A stretch of DNA of 64,000 nt. Source: Allium sativum. Lineage: Eukaryota > Streptophyta > Magnoliopsida > Asparagales > Amaryllidaceae. Where the stretch lies: the NCBI GenBank assembly GCA_030737875.1, contig CM060923.1:498320453-498384452 (forward strand). The letters are read 5' to 3'. The notes beneath the pieces are model-generated. The model had not been told where the DNA came from. It saw only the letters and a program-made list of their open reading frames with translations, and did no database searches. The position numbers and the translations under genes were made by a program. Positions within the stretch are counted from its first letter, which is position 1, and each line of letters starts with the position of its first letter. Of this stretch, positions 10,357 through 22,400 are shown piece after piece.

Positions 10357-13300
10357 CGATTGTTTAGTTGTATGTCGATCGATTGATTGACAGGCTGTTA
10401 TAAGCGTTGAATATTTATATTTGATGCTTATATAGTGTAGAATGCATTTTGGATGATGGTTGATTGTTCATCGTTGTTATTGTATACATGTGTTGTAGAA
10501 AATCCATATAATTAACATTATATGGTAACTGATTGGGCCTCATTCCAGTTTTGAAAAAGAAATATTTGAAATAGAAATATTTGAAATAGAAATATTTGAA
10601 AAAAAATATTTGAAAATAGAAATATATGAAGCCGTGTTGATTAGATTGACGCCATTTTGACGTGAACGATATTTATATCGATTTTATTCATTTTATAATG
10701 AATATCGAAAGTGATTTCAAAATCTGATATTTTGAAAAGAATTGAAATTCGAACTGAGACTGAATAGAAATGAATTCGAATGAATTCAAATAGAAATGAA
10801 TTCGAATTGAAATTGAATTGAAAACGAACTGAAATTGAATTAGAAATCAATTTGAATTGAAATCAATTTGAAATGAATTTAAATCGAATTTATAAGGAAA
10901 AATTCAATTTTGATTTGAATTTGAAAAGAAGTTGAAATCGTTTTGAAAACGAATTCAAAATGATTTATATAACACATTTTAAAAGGAAATCGTCGAAGTA
11001 TATATTATATATATATATATATATAATATAATGGCCTGAATAGAACGCGCCGCGCTGCGGCAGTTCGCGAATTTCGACCATTGACTTCGAATTGACGTTG
11101 CGGGAGATCCGACCGTCGGATTCTTCTAAAACCAGAACCGTTGGGTTCGTATCGAAAAGAGCTTTCTAACGAATGTGAGAAGTTAGAAATCTAACGGTTG
11201 GATTTGGATTTATGTCCAAATCAAATTTGGAAAAGGTCGCTGTAAGTGTAGTTCGATGGCCGTTGATGGAAATCGACTGTACGGGCCTTGATAAAATTAT
11301 TAAAAATAGTAATAATTTGTGTAAAATCATAAGAAATGATTTGTGAAGAATTGGGATGAAAAACTCCATATTTGAAAAGATAAAAATAGATTTTTATCGA
11401 AATGAACCAGTTTTGAACTAGAAATATAATTCATTTATTTTTGAAATAAATAAAGTGAATTTGAAATGGTTTTGAAATATAACCAGAATTTCCAATAATT
11501 GAATTGGAATGGATTTGAATCAAAATTGTCTTCGGAATATTTCGATGTTGGATTTCGTGATTATACAGATATTGTTATGGAAATTTGAAAGATATATATA
11601 TCGTTATTTCCAATACGATATTTGTTGGTTGTAGAATTTGATATTGAATATAAGCCGATATATCTTCTATTCAGAGCCTTGTATTTAATATCAAATGTGA
11701 TTTGGGTTTGTCGTGAATGGTGTCTTCATTAACACTGTTCTTAAGCACAGTTGAGAAAATGATTAAATCTTTTTAGTTAGATTTAATGAAGTGTACCAAT
11801 TAAATAATATTTAATTGGAATTGAATTGGTATTGATTTTTTGGGTTTATCGTGAACAGTATTTTAAATAACACTTGTTCTTTAACCCGATAATTAATGGA
11901 ACGTGATTGTGGGTTTATCGTGAACCGTGTTTTAAATGACACTGATTCTTTAACCCAGTTAAAGATTAGAACTAAGTGGAGTTTTAATGAATCTTTAATT
12001 AGATCGAAAATGGAGTATCACCAGTTTTACTCCAGGCGATAGTTAAATCTTTAATTAGATTTGAACGTGAAATGGTAATTTGACTTACTGATAACATCGT
12101 GGTGTTAGATATGAAGTATTACCAGTTTTACTTCATAGGATGAATAGGTTGACGTTGGGAAATTAAAAAAAATGATTACTTCGGTAAGGTTCGTTAATCC
12201 CAATTAGTTTGAATTGATATTCAAAAAGGAGATTAAAGAATAAATTTAAAGAATTTATCTTTGATAAAATTAATGGGAACCTTTCCCAAAATATAAGAAT
12301 ATTTGAATAAAAGAATATTCTGAATTGGAATGAAGCGTATGTTGTGTCTGTGTAACACGTGTTTATTATATATGCGAGTTATTCAGAAAGACCGGGTTTA
12401 TCCCATTCTGGATAACTAATTCGACGTGGTGTCGAAGATAAAGACGGTGGTTGAAGACCGGAGGTCTTCACGTCATTTGGATAATTACTGATGATCTTGA
12501 TTGGGCCGTACACCCAAGAGGAGGGAATCAGTTAGTGATCGTCCAGACGTACTTGGAGATCGATGGATGTGCGGGGTACTAGGTGCCTCCGGTTTCGTTC
12601 AGACCCAGAACGAACTTGTAAATGGACTGTGTGTCTGACAGTGGATTTTATTCTGTGTGGTTGATTTCTATTAAATATATATATCTGTTTGGCGGCAGAG
12701 AATTTATTCTCTTGCTTAACCCCCTTCTTTGAGACATACGAGCTCAAAGGTTATATATTGATGGATATCAAACGCATGGAGTGAATTGCCTGTGTGGCAT
12801 GCCTAAGTGGCAATATGATCAAGTCTTCTGTTGAAAAGCAGAGTCTTGTGGTTGATGATCAAAGCACGGCCTGTGTGGCACAGCTTTGTGTAGCGTTGAT
12901 TCGCGAGCCTCACACCCGGTGGTGAACCAAAAACGGGAGAGGACCTCAGGGAGGATATGCGTTTCTTTCTAGTTAGAAGTGGCGTCAGTGGTTTTATACG
13001 CCCTGACGAGTTTGACTTATGTGGTTGTTGCTGTTGCGAGGCGCCTCGGTTAGATCGGACGATCCGGGTCCGATGGAGTCATTCGTTTGCTCATTTACGC
13101 CCCATAGGGCGGGGAAACGTAGTGTTTAGGCATATTAATCCACATCAGTGGACCGGCCCTGTTGCTCTAAGGCTTGCCTGCGCGCTTGCCTGAGGCTCGG
13201 GCTAGAGAGTTTCGAATCGGTAGAGGACGATCCCCGGCCTCGGTTCGTAGATGGAAATCCAATTTCCAATACGTGACTTTGCGGTTTTGATTGTAATCCT

Positions 13301-14031
13301 ATATATGGCGACATAGTGGGATGGGGCGCTTATGCCGTCTATGATTGATACTTATGATTTGAAGTTGTTTTATACTCTATGCACTTATAATAGTATCAAA
13401 TGATTTGTTTTAAACGTATCAAGCATTCTTGGCTATTATAAGGTAAAAACCCTATCTTCCAGCTTGCGTTGCATTGTGTGATGGGAACTTGGTCTTATAA
13501 TAGCTTCATTGTTCTTTATTTAGCATTGCTCTGTTGTTTCATGCACTGGTGTTCTTGGGAGGAAACCCGTTCCGTGTTATACGGCGTGGTCCCTTGATTT
13601 ACCTAACTTTAAAATAAAGATTTATAACTGTTTTACTTCTCACACCAGTCCCATGACTGACCTGGAGTTTATTGTTTTAACCTAAACTCTGGGTGCCCCT
13701 ATTTTGACATGGGCAGCTAGTAGTTTTGGTTTTGCAGATTTATATTCACAGGATCTTGGTTTACAACTGGAACGATATCCTGAAAGCTTTGTATCCGTAT
13801 ATCTCTTCTAGTTGTGTATTGTATTATTTTCTGCTGCTATGTAATTTATTTAAATCTCTGATATTTCTATGTAATATTTATTCATTTATACTCTGTATAT
13901 TCTTGTATTCTGATGGAATTGTTGTAATAAACAATGAAATGTTCTTGCGCCTGCGTTCTATTTTGTCGTGTTGTCAAAACAATTCGTTCTTTCTCTTCTC
14001 TTCGGAGACCGGGGAAGTTCGGGTCGTTTCA
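10357..14031 (+). repeat. Element B 5' LTR, 5'-truncated (3.7 kb)
   Basis: This part matches 17494-18774 plus 47330-49721 (3673 bp against 3675 bp) and ends TTTCA before the primer site. The first 2.4 kb of the LTR is missing, including U3, promoter, leader and the 17162-17205 hairpins. It contains GAATTGAA-rich repeats near 10740-10900, a TA-rich palindromic run near 11000-11030, the GATCCGACCGTCGGATT block, and the LTR-end blocks. No gene is visible. Confidence 0.85.
13926..13931 (+). promoter_or_regulatory. Possible polyadenylation signal in LTR B
   Basis: AATAAA follows TTGT about 100 bp before the LTR end, and the 3' LTR has it at 49617-49622. C and D have one-base variants (AATAGC, AATAAC). 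Confidence 0.4.
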
Positions 14032-14034
14032 TCA

Positions 14035-14046
14035 TGGTGTCAGAGC
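14035..14046 (+). promoter_or_regulatory. Element B primer binding site
   Basis: TGGTGTCAGAGC differs by one base from the tRNA-Met primer complement found in the other elements. It lies three bases after the LTR end. Confidence 0.8.
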
Positions 14047-14098
14047 TTCGGTTTACAAAGCTCAGAGAACAAGGCACATTAGAACCATACAAAAGAAT

Positions 14099-14172
14099 TC
14101 ATTAGAGATTGGATTAGTAATATCCAATGGAATGACTCGTTAGAGATGGGATCAGTAGTATCCTAGAACGAG
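14099..14172 (+). promoter_or_regulatory. Twin post-primer-site stem-loops, element B
   Basis: Stem-loop 1 (14099-14135) has outer arms TCATT/AATGA, spacer AGAGA, inner arms TTGGAT/ATCCAA and loop TAGTAAT. Stem-loop 2 (14136-14172) has CTCGTT/AACGAG, spacer AGAGA opposite one G, TGGGAT/ATCCTA with one G.U, and loop CAGTAGT. They abut with no gap. The arrangement recurs in C, D and E. Confidence 0.65.
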
Positions 14173-15063
14173 TGTGAAGAGTATATTATTAAAATGAAAA
14201 CAAGTTTTGTTTTGAAATTTAAATCAATTATTCGAATTTGATTATTTATTTTAAATTGATTTGGACAATCTGATATATAAAGATTTTGCATATGCATCTT
14301 GCAAACGTGTATTCGAAGTTTCAATATACTGTATAGTTATGGAATCATACTCTAGTTGCCCGGGGATAATTCTGGTGACAGGGCACCATCGCCAGTATTT
14401 ATTTTCGAGTTTCGAAAGTGATATTTCTATATATTTCCAATTGACTGGTGTGAGAACCGAAACTAGATAGAGCTTATTATTGTGATTTGGCATCAAAAAT
14501 CTGATTTTTTTACTATGTATCAAAGTTATGAATTTCAAAAGCTAATCAACTAATTGATTGATGGTTGTGTTGTTGATTATTGGTTGATTTATTAAAATTT
14601 GTACCATATAGCCCAATTGAACCAAATAGTGAATTGTATTGAAATTTGGTCGCATTTGCTTGCATATACATGTACTTACATTGAACAGGTCATAGCAAGG
14701 AGGCTAGAGCAGAGAAGTAAAATTGTTCGCTCGACAAATAGGTACATGTTTATCATAATTTACTGTTTTGTTTGGGTGATGATGATTTTATGAGCCGAAT
14801 GGCTAGCCGCTTGGCTTTTTCTTTTTCTTTTAAGATCAGAGGGCCTGTATGGCAATTTCGGGATTTTCCCAGTGCTCTCGGTGCAGGGGAAGTTATGGCA
14901 AAAAAAATTGAAAATTTAGGGTGTGAGCCAAATTTTTGAAAAATTTGAAAAGTTCTTAGAAACTGAAAAGTTGAAGAACCTAAGCCGTAGTGAAAACACT
15001 GGAAGTTGAGTTGATTTGTGAAACAACTTTCGGCTTTGTTCCTTTTCGAGGATGAAAAGTTTT

Positions 15064-15076
15064 AAGTGGGGGAGAT
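15064..15076 (+). promoter_or_regulatory. Element B polypurine tract
   Basis: AAGTGGGGGAGAT lies directly before the LTR start TGTAATAACC. Confidence 0.85.
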
Positions 15077-15964
15077 TGTAATAACCAGGAAATCTGGGCC
15101 AGTTTAAAATTTTTATTTTGGCAATTTTAGTGGATTTTGATTATTTAAAATGAATTATTTTAAATAATAACGACGGAAAATTTGGTTTTTGTGGAATTAG
15201 AACGTTTATATTTATATAGCTCGACGTTAGAATATATATAATTATTTATATATATAAAAGGAATTGAAAATGGCGCGGTAGTTCGATAATTCGATTTCAA
15301 AATTCAAATGGACATACCGGGTGCAAAATAAACCGGATTTTAGTGAAACCAAAAATATTTGAATCTAATTGATAATATCTTTCCAACGAATCCGAAAAAT
15401 CAAAATTTCATAGCGGGGATAAAAAGATATGTCCAGTTGAAAATTCTGAATAGTCGCTATGGAATTCAGGCCCTTAAAATGGGAATTTTGCAAACAACCT
15501 CGGATTTCGACGAAACCACTTTTGTTGGATCCGTGATGTTAATTAATTTCTAGATTCCAATTTTCGTAATTTTTCAAATCAATATGTGAGCGTGGCAAAG
15601 GAAAACGTGTTTTGTCAATTTCGATCGACTTGAAAGTGGCCATTTTTGAAATGGTCTCGGAATTCGACGAAACTAGTTTTGTTAGGATCGTATCATCAAT
15701 ACGAAGCTAGAAAATATTTTTCTGGAATTTTTCAAGTTAGTATGTGGCCCCGGTAAATTGAAATGCGCGTTCAAATTCAATATATAGATTTATATTTTGA
15801 TTTTGACGAAAACTGATCGAAACGTTCGAATCATCTTGTGATACATATCTCATTGTGTTCAGAATGGGGGTAATTAGCTATGGATGACAGTCGGTGGGCC
15901 TCATTTCGAGTTCGAAATAGAAAATTGCTTTAATGAATAAATTAAATAAAATAATAATAAAACC

Positions 15965-16341
15965 CTCACTCTCTCTACTTACCCCTCCCTCTCCTCCTTT
16001 TATCAGCCGACCACCCCTCCCCCCCCCCCCCCCGTTCGATTTAATTCCAATCAAAGGAAAAAAAAGAGGCGGGGAGGAGCTGCGCTCCCCCCAAGCAACG
16101 CGCCGCCGTCCCTCTGGCGCGCCGCCGCCAGAGGAAGCACCCTCCCCTTCGAGCCCTGACGTCGTGAGACCTCAGCCCCTCCTCTTTCTCGAAGCCTTCC
16201 CCAAATCGAAGAAACCCGACACCGCACCTTCCTCCCACCGACGCCACCACCTCGCGAGCCTACAGCCTCCACCAACCTCCGACGCACCCATCCGCCCCTC
16301 CTCCAGCGCTGAAAACAGCCCCCCTGCTTTCGTTAATGTTT
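15965..16341 (+). promoter_or_regulatory. CT- and GC-rich leader of LTR B with splice donor
   Basis: An abrupt pyrimidine- and GC-rich island follows an A-rich, TATA-like stretch in otherwise AT-rich DNA, as expected for a promoter and 5' leader. It includes a long C run near 16020. A donor-like T|GTAAGC lies at 16341/16342. A candidate acceptor, pyrimidine tract plus TTTCTAG, lies near 17130-17136. Open frames across it are proline-rich and differ between elements, so it is probably non-coding. Confidence 0.5.
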
Positions 16342-17161
16342 GTAAGCCTTTTTTTTTGTATATGTAGCTTTGTCTTCTTATCTATTTTTATGGGAAGAAA
16401 GTTAGGATTTTTATACGAAGAAAATATAGATTTTTATACAAAGAAAGTTTAGATTTTTAATGAAGTAAGGACGTGATTTTTAATGAGGAAAAGATTTGAT
16501 CTTGGAAAAGCAAAAGATATGATTTTTACTGTAAGAAAAGATTCAATTTTTATTTGTTAAGATTAGATTTTTTTAAAATATAAAAGCGTGATTTTTATGA
16601 ATATAAAAACATGAATTTTATATATGGTAGAAGTATTAAAAATATGGTTTTTATATAATAGAGAATATAAAATATTTTCTTTTATATATGTAGAGAACAT
16701 GGAAATACGATTTCTATATTATAGAAGTATTAAAAATTCGATCTTTATATTAGAAATAGATATATAACATTTATATATTGAATAGCGAAGTAAAAATTCG
16801 ATTTTTATATATTGAATAGCAAAGTAAAAAATTTCGATTTTTATTAGGTAGGAGATATAAAAATATGATTTTTATAACGAAGTGGGGAATAAAAACTTGT
16901 TTTTATATATATGTAGTGAAGATAAAAGTTCAATTTTTATATATAATGAAGTGGAAATAAAAATATAATTTTTATGCAAGAAGTGATAATATAAAAATGC
17001 GATTTTTATATGTAGTAGATACGGACGACGAAAGTTGCAAAAGGCGAGCACGACGAAGATTTCTACATAAGAAGAGTCGTGGGATTGGATTAGCTAATCA
17101 GTGAGAACTTCTCACCTTTAACTTTCTTTTTCTAGTTGAAAATATATACTAGGATGCAGAC

Positions 17162-17205
17162 GGTGTTTAGTAGCACCCGACACCCGTCGTCCACAGAACA
17201 TGGAC
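17162..17205 (+). promoter_or_regulatory. Paired hairpins in LTR B
   Basis: GGTGTT/AGCACC around TAGT (17162-17177) pairs with G.U. GTCCA/TGGAC around CAGAACA (17189-17205) pairs perfectly. Both lie in a block kept in B, C and D; E keeps the second hairpin. Confidence 0.5.
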
Positions 17206-18769
17206 AACTTGTATGTTTGTTTGATTTCGATATGTAGTTGATTGTGTGATGTGATGTGAAATAAAATATTTATATAGTTAAAAATATTTTATAGTTAAAA
17301 ATAGAATTTTTAATGTGTATATGAAATGAAATAAAAATAAACAAATTGGACGATTTGTTTATATACACACATTTGACTGATATTGATTAGGACGATAAAT
17401 TTTACACATCGCTCAACTGCACAAATAAAATCTATGTTTGATTGTTTGAAACCCCAAACGGGTATTGGGATGATATTTGACGTACACTAAACTCGATTGT
17501 TTAGTTGTATGTCGATCGATTGATTGACAGACTGTTATAAGCGTTGAATATTTATATTTGATGCTTATACAGTGTAGAATGCACTTTGGATGATGGTTGA
17601 TTGTTCATCGTTGTTATTGTATACATGTGTTGTAGAAAATCCATATAATTAACATTATATGGTAATTGATTGGGCCTCATTCCAGTTTTGAAAAAGAAAT
17701 ATTTGAAATAGAAATATTTGAAATAGAAATATTTGAAAAAAATATTTGAAAATAGAAATATATGAAGCCGTGTTGATTAGATTGACGCCATTTTGACGTG
17801 AACGATATTTATATCGATTTTATTCATTTTATAATGAATATCGAAAGTGATTTCAAAATATGATATTTTGAAAAGAATTGAAATTCGAACTAAAACTGAA
17901 TAGAAATGAATTCGAATTGAAATCGAATAGAAATAAATTCGAATTGAAATTGAATTGAATTGAAAATGAACTGAAATTGAATTAGAAATCAATTTGAATT
18001 GAAATCAATTTGAATTGAAATCAATTTGAAATGAATTTAAATCGAATTTATAAGGAAAAATTCAATTTTGATTTGAATTTGAAAAGAAGTTGAAATTGTT
18101 TTGAAAACGAATTTAAAATGATTCATATAATACGTTTTAAAAGGAAATCGTTGAAGTATATATTATATATATAATATAATGGCCTTAATAGAACGCGCCG
18201 CGCTGCGGCAGTTCGTGAATTTCGACCATTGACTTCGAATTGACGTTGCGGGAGATCCGACCGTCGGATTCTCCTAAAACCAGAACTGTTGGGTTCGTAT
18301 CGATAAGAGCTTTCTAATGAATGTGAGAAGTTAGAAATCTAACGGTTGGATTTGGAATTATGTCCAAATCAAATTTGGAAAAGGTCGCTGTAAGTGCAGT
18401 TCGATGGCCGTTGATAGAAATCGAATATACGGGCCTTGATAAAATTATTAAAAATAGTAATAATTTGTGTAAAATCATAAGAAATGATTTGTGAAGAATT
18501 GGGATGAAAAACTCCATATTTAAAAAGATAAAAATAGATTTTTATCGAAATGAACTAGTTTTGAACTAGAAATATAATTCATTTATTTTTGAAATAAATA
18601 AAGTGAATTTGAAATGGTTTTGAAATATTACCTGAATTTCCAATAATTGAATTGGAATGGATTTGAATCAAAATTTTCTTCGGAATATTTCGATGTTGGA
18701 TTTTGTGATTATACAGATATTGTTATGGAAATTTGAAAGATATATATATATATCGTTATTTCCAATACG

Positions 18770-18774
18770 ATATT
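18770..18774. repeat. Target-site duplication of element C, left copy
   Basis: ATATT here and at 47325-47329 flank element C. The uninterrupted sequence is visible in the 5' LTR of B near 11625. Confidence 0.9.
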
Positions 18775-19685
18775 TGTAACTCGGAAATGCGAGCGAGTTT
18801 AAATTTTTTATTTTGGCAATTTTAGCGAATTTTGAACATTTAAAATAGGTTATTTTAAATAATATCGACGAGAAATTTATTTTGGTTATAATTCGAATGT
18901 ATATATTATATAGATCGTCGTTAGAATATAAATATTTATTATAAATTATAAAAGGAATTGAAATTGGCCCTGCAGTTTGATAATTCGATTTCAAACTTCA
19001 ATTGAACGTACCGGGTGCAAAATAAACCGGATTTTAGTGAAACCAAAAATATTTGAATCTAATTGTGAATATCTTTCCAACGAATCCGAAAAATCAAAAT
19101 TTCATAGCGGGGATCAAAAGATATGTCCAGTTGAAAATTCTGAATAGTCGCTATGGAATTCAGGCCCTTAAAAATGGAAATTTTGCAAACGACCTAGGAA
19201 TTCGACGAAACCACTTTTGTTGGGTCCGTGATGTCAAATTATTGCTAGATTCCAAATTTCATATTTTTTCAAATCAATATGTGAGCGTGGTAAATGAAAA
19301 CGCGTTTGACCAGTTTCAGTTGATTTTAATCGACTGGAAAATGGCCATTTTTCCAATGGTATCAGAATTCGATGAAACTAGTTTTGTTAGGACTGTATCG
19401 CCAATACGAAGCTAGAAAATATTTTTCTGGAATTTTTCGAGCTAGTATGTGGCCCCGGTAAATTGAAATGCGCGTTCAAATTCAATATATATAAAGTTAT
19501 ATGTTGATTTTGACGAAAACTGATCGAAACGATCAAATTGGCCTACGATACATATCCCATTGTGTTCGGAATGGGGGTAATTAGCTAGGGACGACAGTCG
19601 TCGGGCCTCGTTTGGTGTTCGAATTAAAAGTCAACCTTCGTGGATTTTAAAAAAAAATAAAAAAAAATAATATAAACATTTAGAA

Positions 19686-20117
19686 CCCCCCTCTCTTCTA
19701 ATTCTCTTCACCGTTCAAAAAGAAAAAAAAAACCTATGACCTAAATCGATGGAGGCTGGCCCATCGCCGCCGCAACCAGGCCTGACGCCCACCTTCGCCG
19801 AGCTCCGGCGATCGCCCCCTCCACCTTTCCTCCTTCCTCCCTCCATCGATCACAACCCCCCCCTCGTCGAAGCCTACTGCGCGACCCCCGAGACCCCCCT
19901 GAAGCGAACGCCTCCGCCACTCCATCGCCCCCCTGCCTGAGGACCCCGACGCGACCCCCTGCTTCCCCTCCTCCTCATTCTCCCTCAAAACCGCCCTCCC
20001 CCTAAGCCTCCTTCTCCTCTTCTATTTCAGAGTCGCGCGAGAACCCTGAAGCCATCAGAAATCGCCAAGCTTCACCTCCGTCGCAGCGCACCGTAGCCCC
20101 CTCTACCAATTTGAAAT
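19686..20117 (+). promoter_or_regulatory. CT- and GC-rich leader of LTR C with splice donor
   Basis: A GC-rich island after AATATAAACA ends with the donor-like AAAT|GTAAGT at 20117/20118. A 63-codon frame starting 19749 is broken by an early stop in the 3' LTR copy (27283), which argues against coding. Confidence 0.5.
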
Positions 20118-20470
20118 GTAAGTTTTATTCATTTAAATTTATTTAAATAAATCAGTTTTAAAAAGGTAATTAGCACAAATATAAATTACATTGATTTAAA
20201 AATATATAGTTAGAAATATATATAAATGTTATATATTTTTACAGTAAGATAAAAATGTAGTCTTTTATAATATAAACATCGCCAAAAAGATCTGATTTTT
20301 AGAAGCGAAAAGATTATATTTTTAAATAAGAAAATATGACATTTTTAAAAGGTAAAAAGTTTATATTTTTAAAAATATAAAATTAGATTTTTTTTTTAAA
20401 AAAATATATAGAAAAGATCGAATTTTTCTTTATATAAATAACGTGTAAAGGTCAGATTTTTCTTTAGGGA

Positions 20471-20770
20471 AATAAAGTAAAAATTCGATTTTTATATATT
20501 GAATAGCAAAGTAAAAATTCGATTTTTATATATTGAATAGCAAAGTAAAAATTCGATTTTTATATATTGAATAATAAAGTAAAGATTCGATTTTTATATA
20601 TTAAATAGCAAAGTAAAGATTCGATTTTTATATATTGAATAGCAAAGTAAAAATTCGATTTTTATATATTGAATAGCAAAGTAAAAATTCGATTTTTATA
20701 TATTGAATAGCAAAGTAAAAATTCGATTTTTATATATTGAATAACAAAGTAAAAATTCGATTTTTATATA
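20471..20770. repeat. 34 bp tandem array in LTR C, about 9 copies
   Basis: The unit is AAAGTAAAAATTCGATTTTT plus ATATATTGAATAGC. Each copy carries the inverted repeat AAAAAT-TCG-ATTTTT. The 3' LTR array at 27995-28335 has more variants. Confidence 0.85.
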
Positions 20771-20928
20771 TGTAGTGAATACGGATGACGAAAGTGACGA
20801 AAAAAGAAACGGCGGAGATTTTCTACGTATGAAGAGTTGAGACGTTTGGATTAGCTAGCTGGTGAGAACTTCTCACCTTTTAAATTTTATTTTTCTAGTT
20901 ATATTATAATATATGTTAGGATGCAGAC

Positions 20929-20972
20929 GGTGTTTAGTAGCACCCGACACCTGCAATCCACAGACCATGGAT
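20929..20972 (+). promoter_or_regulatory. Paired hairpins in LTR C
   Basis: GGTGTT/AGCACC around TAGT (20929-20944), then ATCCA/TGGAT around CAGACCA (20956-20972). The 3' LTR copy is at 28488-28531, where one pair of the first stem is lost. Confidence 0.5.
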
Positions 20973-22034
20973 GGCTTGTTTGTTTGATTGATGTGCTATG
21001 GAAATTATTTGAGATGTTGATGTGAAATAGATAATAAAATATATTCATAGGATGAATAAAATAATTTGATCGTTAAAAATATAATTTTTAACGTGAACGT
21101 GAATAAATAAATATTCATTTACAAACCGGACGGTTTGTTTATGTACACCTATTTGAATGACATTGATTGGGACGATAAATTTTACACATCGCCCACCTGC
21201 ACAAATAAAATCTGTGTTTGATTGTTTGAAACCCCACACGGGTATTGGGATAAAATACAGCATACACTAATCCCAATAATTAGTTGTATGTCGATCGATT
21301 GATTGACAGGCTGTTATAAGCGTTAGATATCTATATTTGATGCTTATACAGTGTAGTGCACTTTGGATGATGGTTGATTATTTATCATTGCTATTATATA
21401 CATGTGTTGTATGGAATCCATATAATTAACGTTATATGGTAATTGATTGGGCCTCATTCCAATTTAGGAAATAAAGAATATTATAAAATAAAGGTTCATG
21501 TGTTGACCGTACTCATCCGTTGAGATTAGTCATGTGTTGAACGAAATATTTTAACAATAAAATTTACATCTTTATCATTATAAAATAAAGGTTCACGTGT
21601 TGACAGTACTCATCTGTTGAGATTAGTCATGTGTTGAACGAAATATTTAAACAATAAAATTTGCATCTTTATCACATATAAAATTAGAAACAAACTGAAA
21701 AATAGATAAGATGAGTGGTCTCCTGGATATTGATCTGATGTTGGTTTTGGCCTCCGGGGTTAATATTCAGGGAATCGTTCTCTTACTAATTTACGGTTGG
21801 AGTCTGATTTGAAATCAAACGATAGATAGCATAATTTTTATAAAATATATTAAATAACAAAAATAGTCAGACGTGGACAGTACTCATTCGTTGAGATTAG
21901 TCATGTGTTGACAAAAATATAGGTTCATGTATTGAATTGGATAAATATTCATTTGTTGAATAGAATAACGGAATTTTTGAAATATATAAAGCCGTGTTGA
22001 TTAGAGATGCGCTATATTGACGCGAACGATATTT

Positions 22035-22400
22035 ATATCGATTATATTCATTTTTAGAATTGAATTGAATAGAAAACAAATTTGAATTGAATTGAATAGA
22101 AAACGAATTCAAATTGAATCGAATAGAAAACGAATTTGAATTGAATTGAATAGAAAACGAATTAGAATTGAATCGAATAGAAAACGAATTAGAATTGAAT
22201 CGAATAGAAAACGAATTTGAATTGAATCGAATAGAAAACGAATTCGAATTGAATTGAATAGAAAATGAATTTGAATTGAATCGAATAGTAAAAGAATTTG
22301 AATTGAATTGAACAGAAAACGAATTTGAATTGAATTGAATAGATAACGAATTCGAATTGAATCGAATAGAAAACGAATTTGAAATAGAATTGAAATCGAT
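22035..22400. repeat. 27 bp tandem array in LTR C, about 12 copies
   Basis: The unit is GAATTTGAATTGAATTGA plus ATAGAAAAC. Because 27 is a multiple of three, the minus strand stays open for 180 codons (21897-22439) of a repeated 9-residue pattern. That frame is a by-product of the array. Confidence 0.85.

Larger units (their letters stand above)
14032..15076 (+). other. Element B non-coding core (1.05 kb)
   Basis: The core lies between the LTRs and is homologous along its length to the cores of C and D. Landmarks are the primer site, twin stem-loops (14099-14172), a hairpin TGGTG/CACCA (14373-14388), a possible splice acceptor TTGAACAG|GT (14688/14689), the ACAAATAGGTAC box, a GCTAGCCGCTTGGC block, and the CTTTTCGAGGATGAAAAG hairpin before the polypurine tract. 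Short open frames are not kept between copies. I see no protein-coding gene. Confidence 0.8.
15077..18774 (+). repeat. Element B 3' LTR, left part
   Basis: The LTR starts TGTAATAACC and runs until interrupted by element C at 18775. The remainder is at 47330-49721, for a total of 6090 bp. It includes the duplicated U3 module (about 15501-15552 and 15657-15709), the leader (15965-16341), repeats with AAAAATTCGATTTTTATAT cores (16400-17010), the paired hairpins (17162-17205) and GAATTGAA-rich repeats (17870-18060). Confidence 0.9.
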
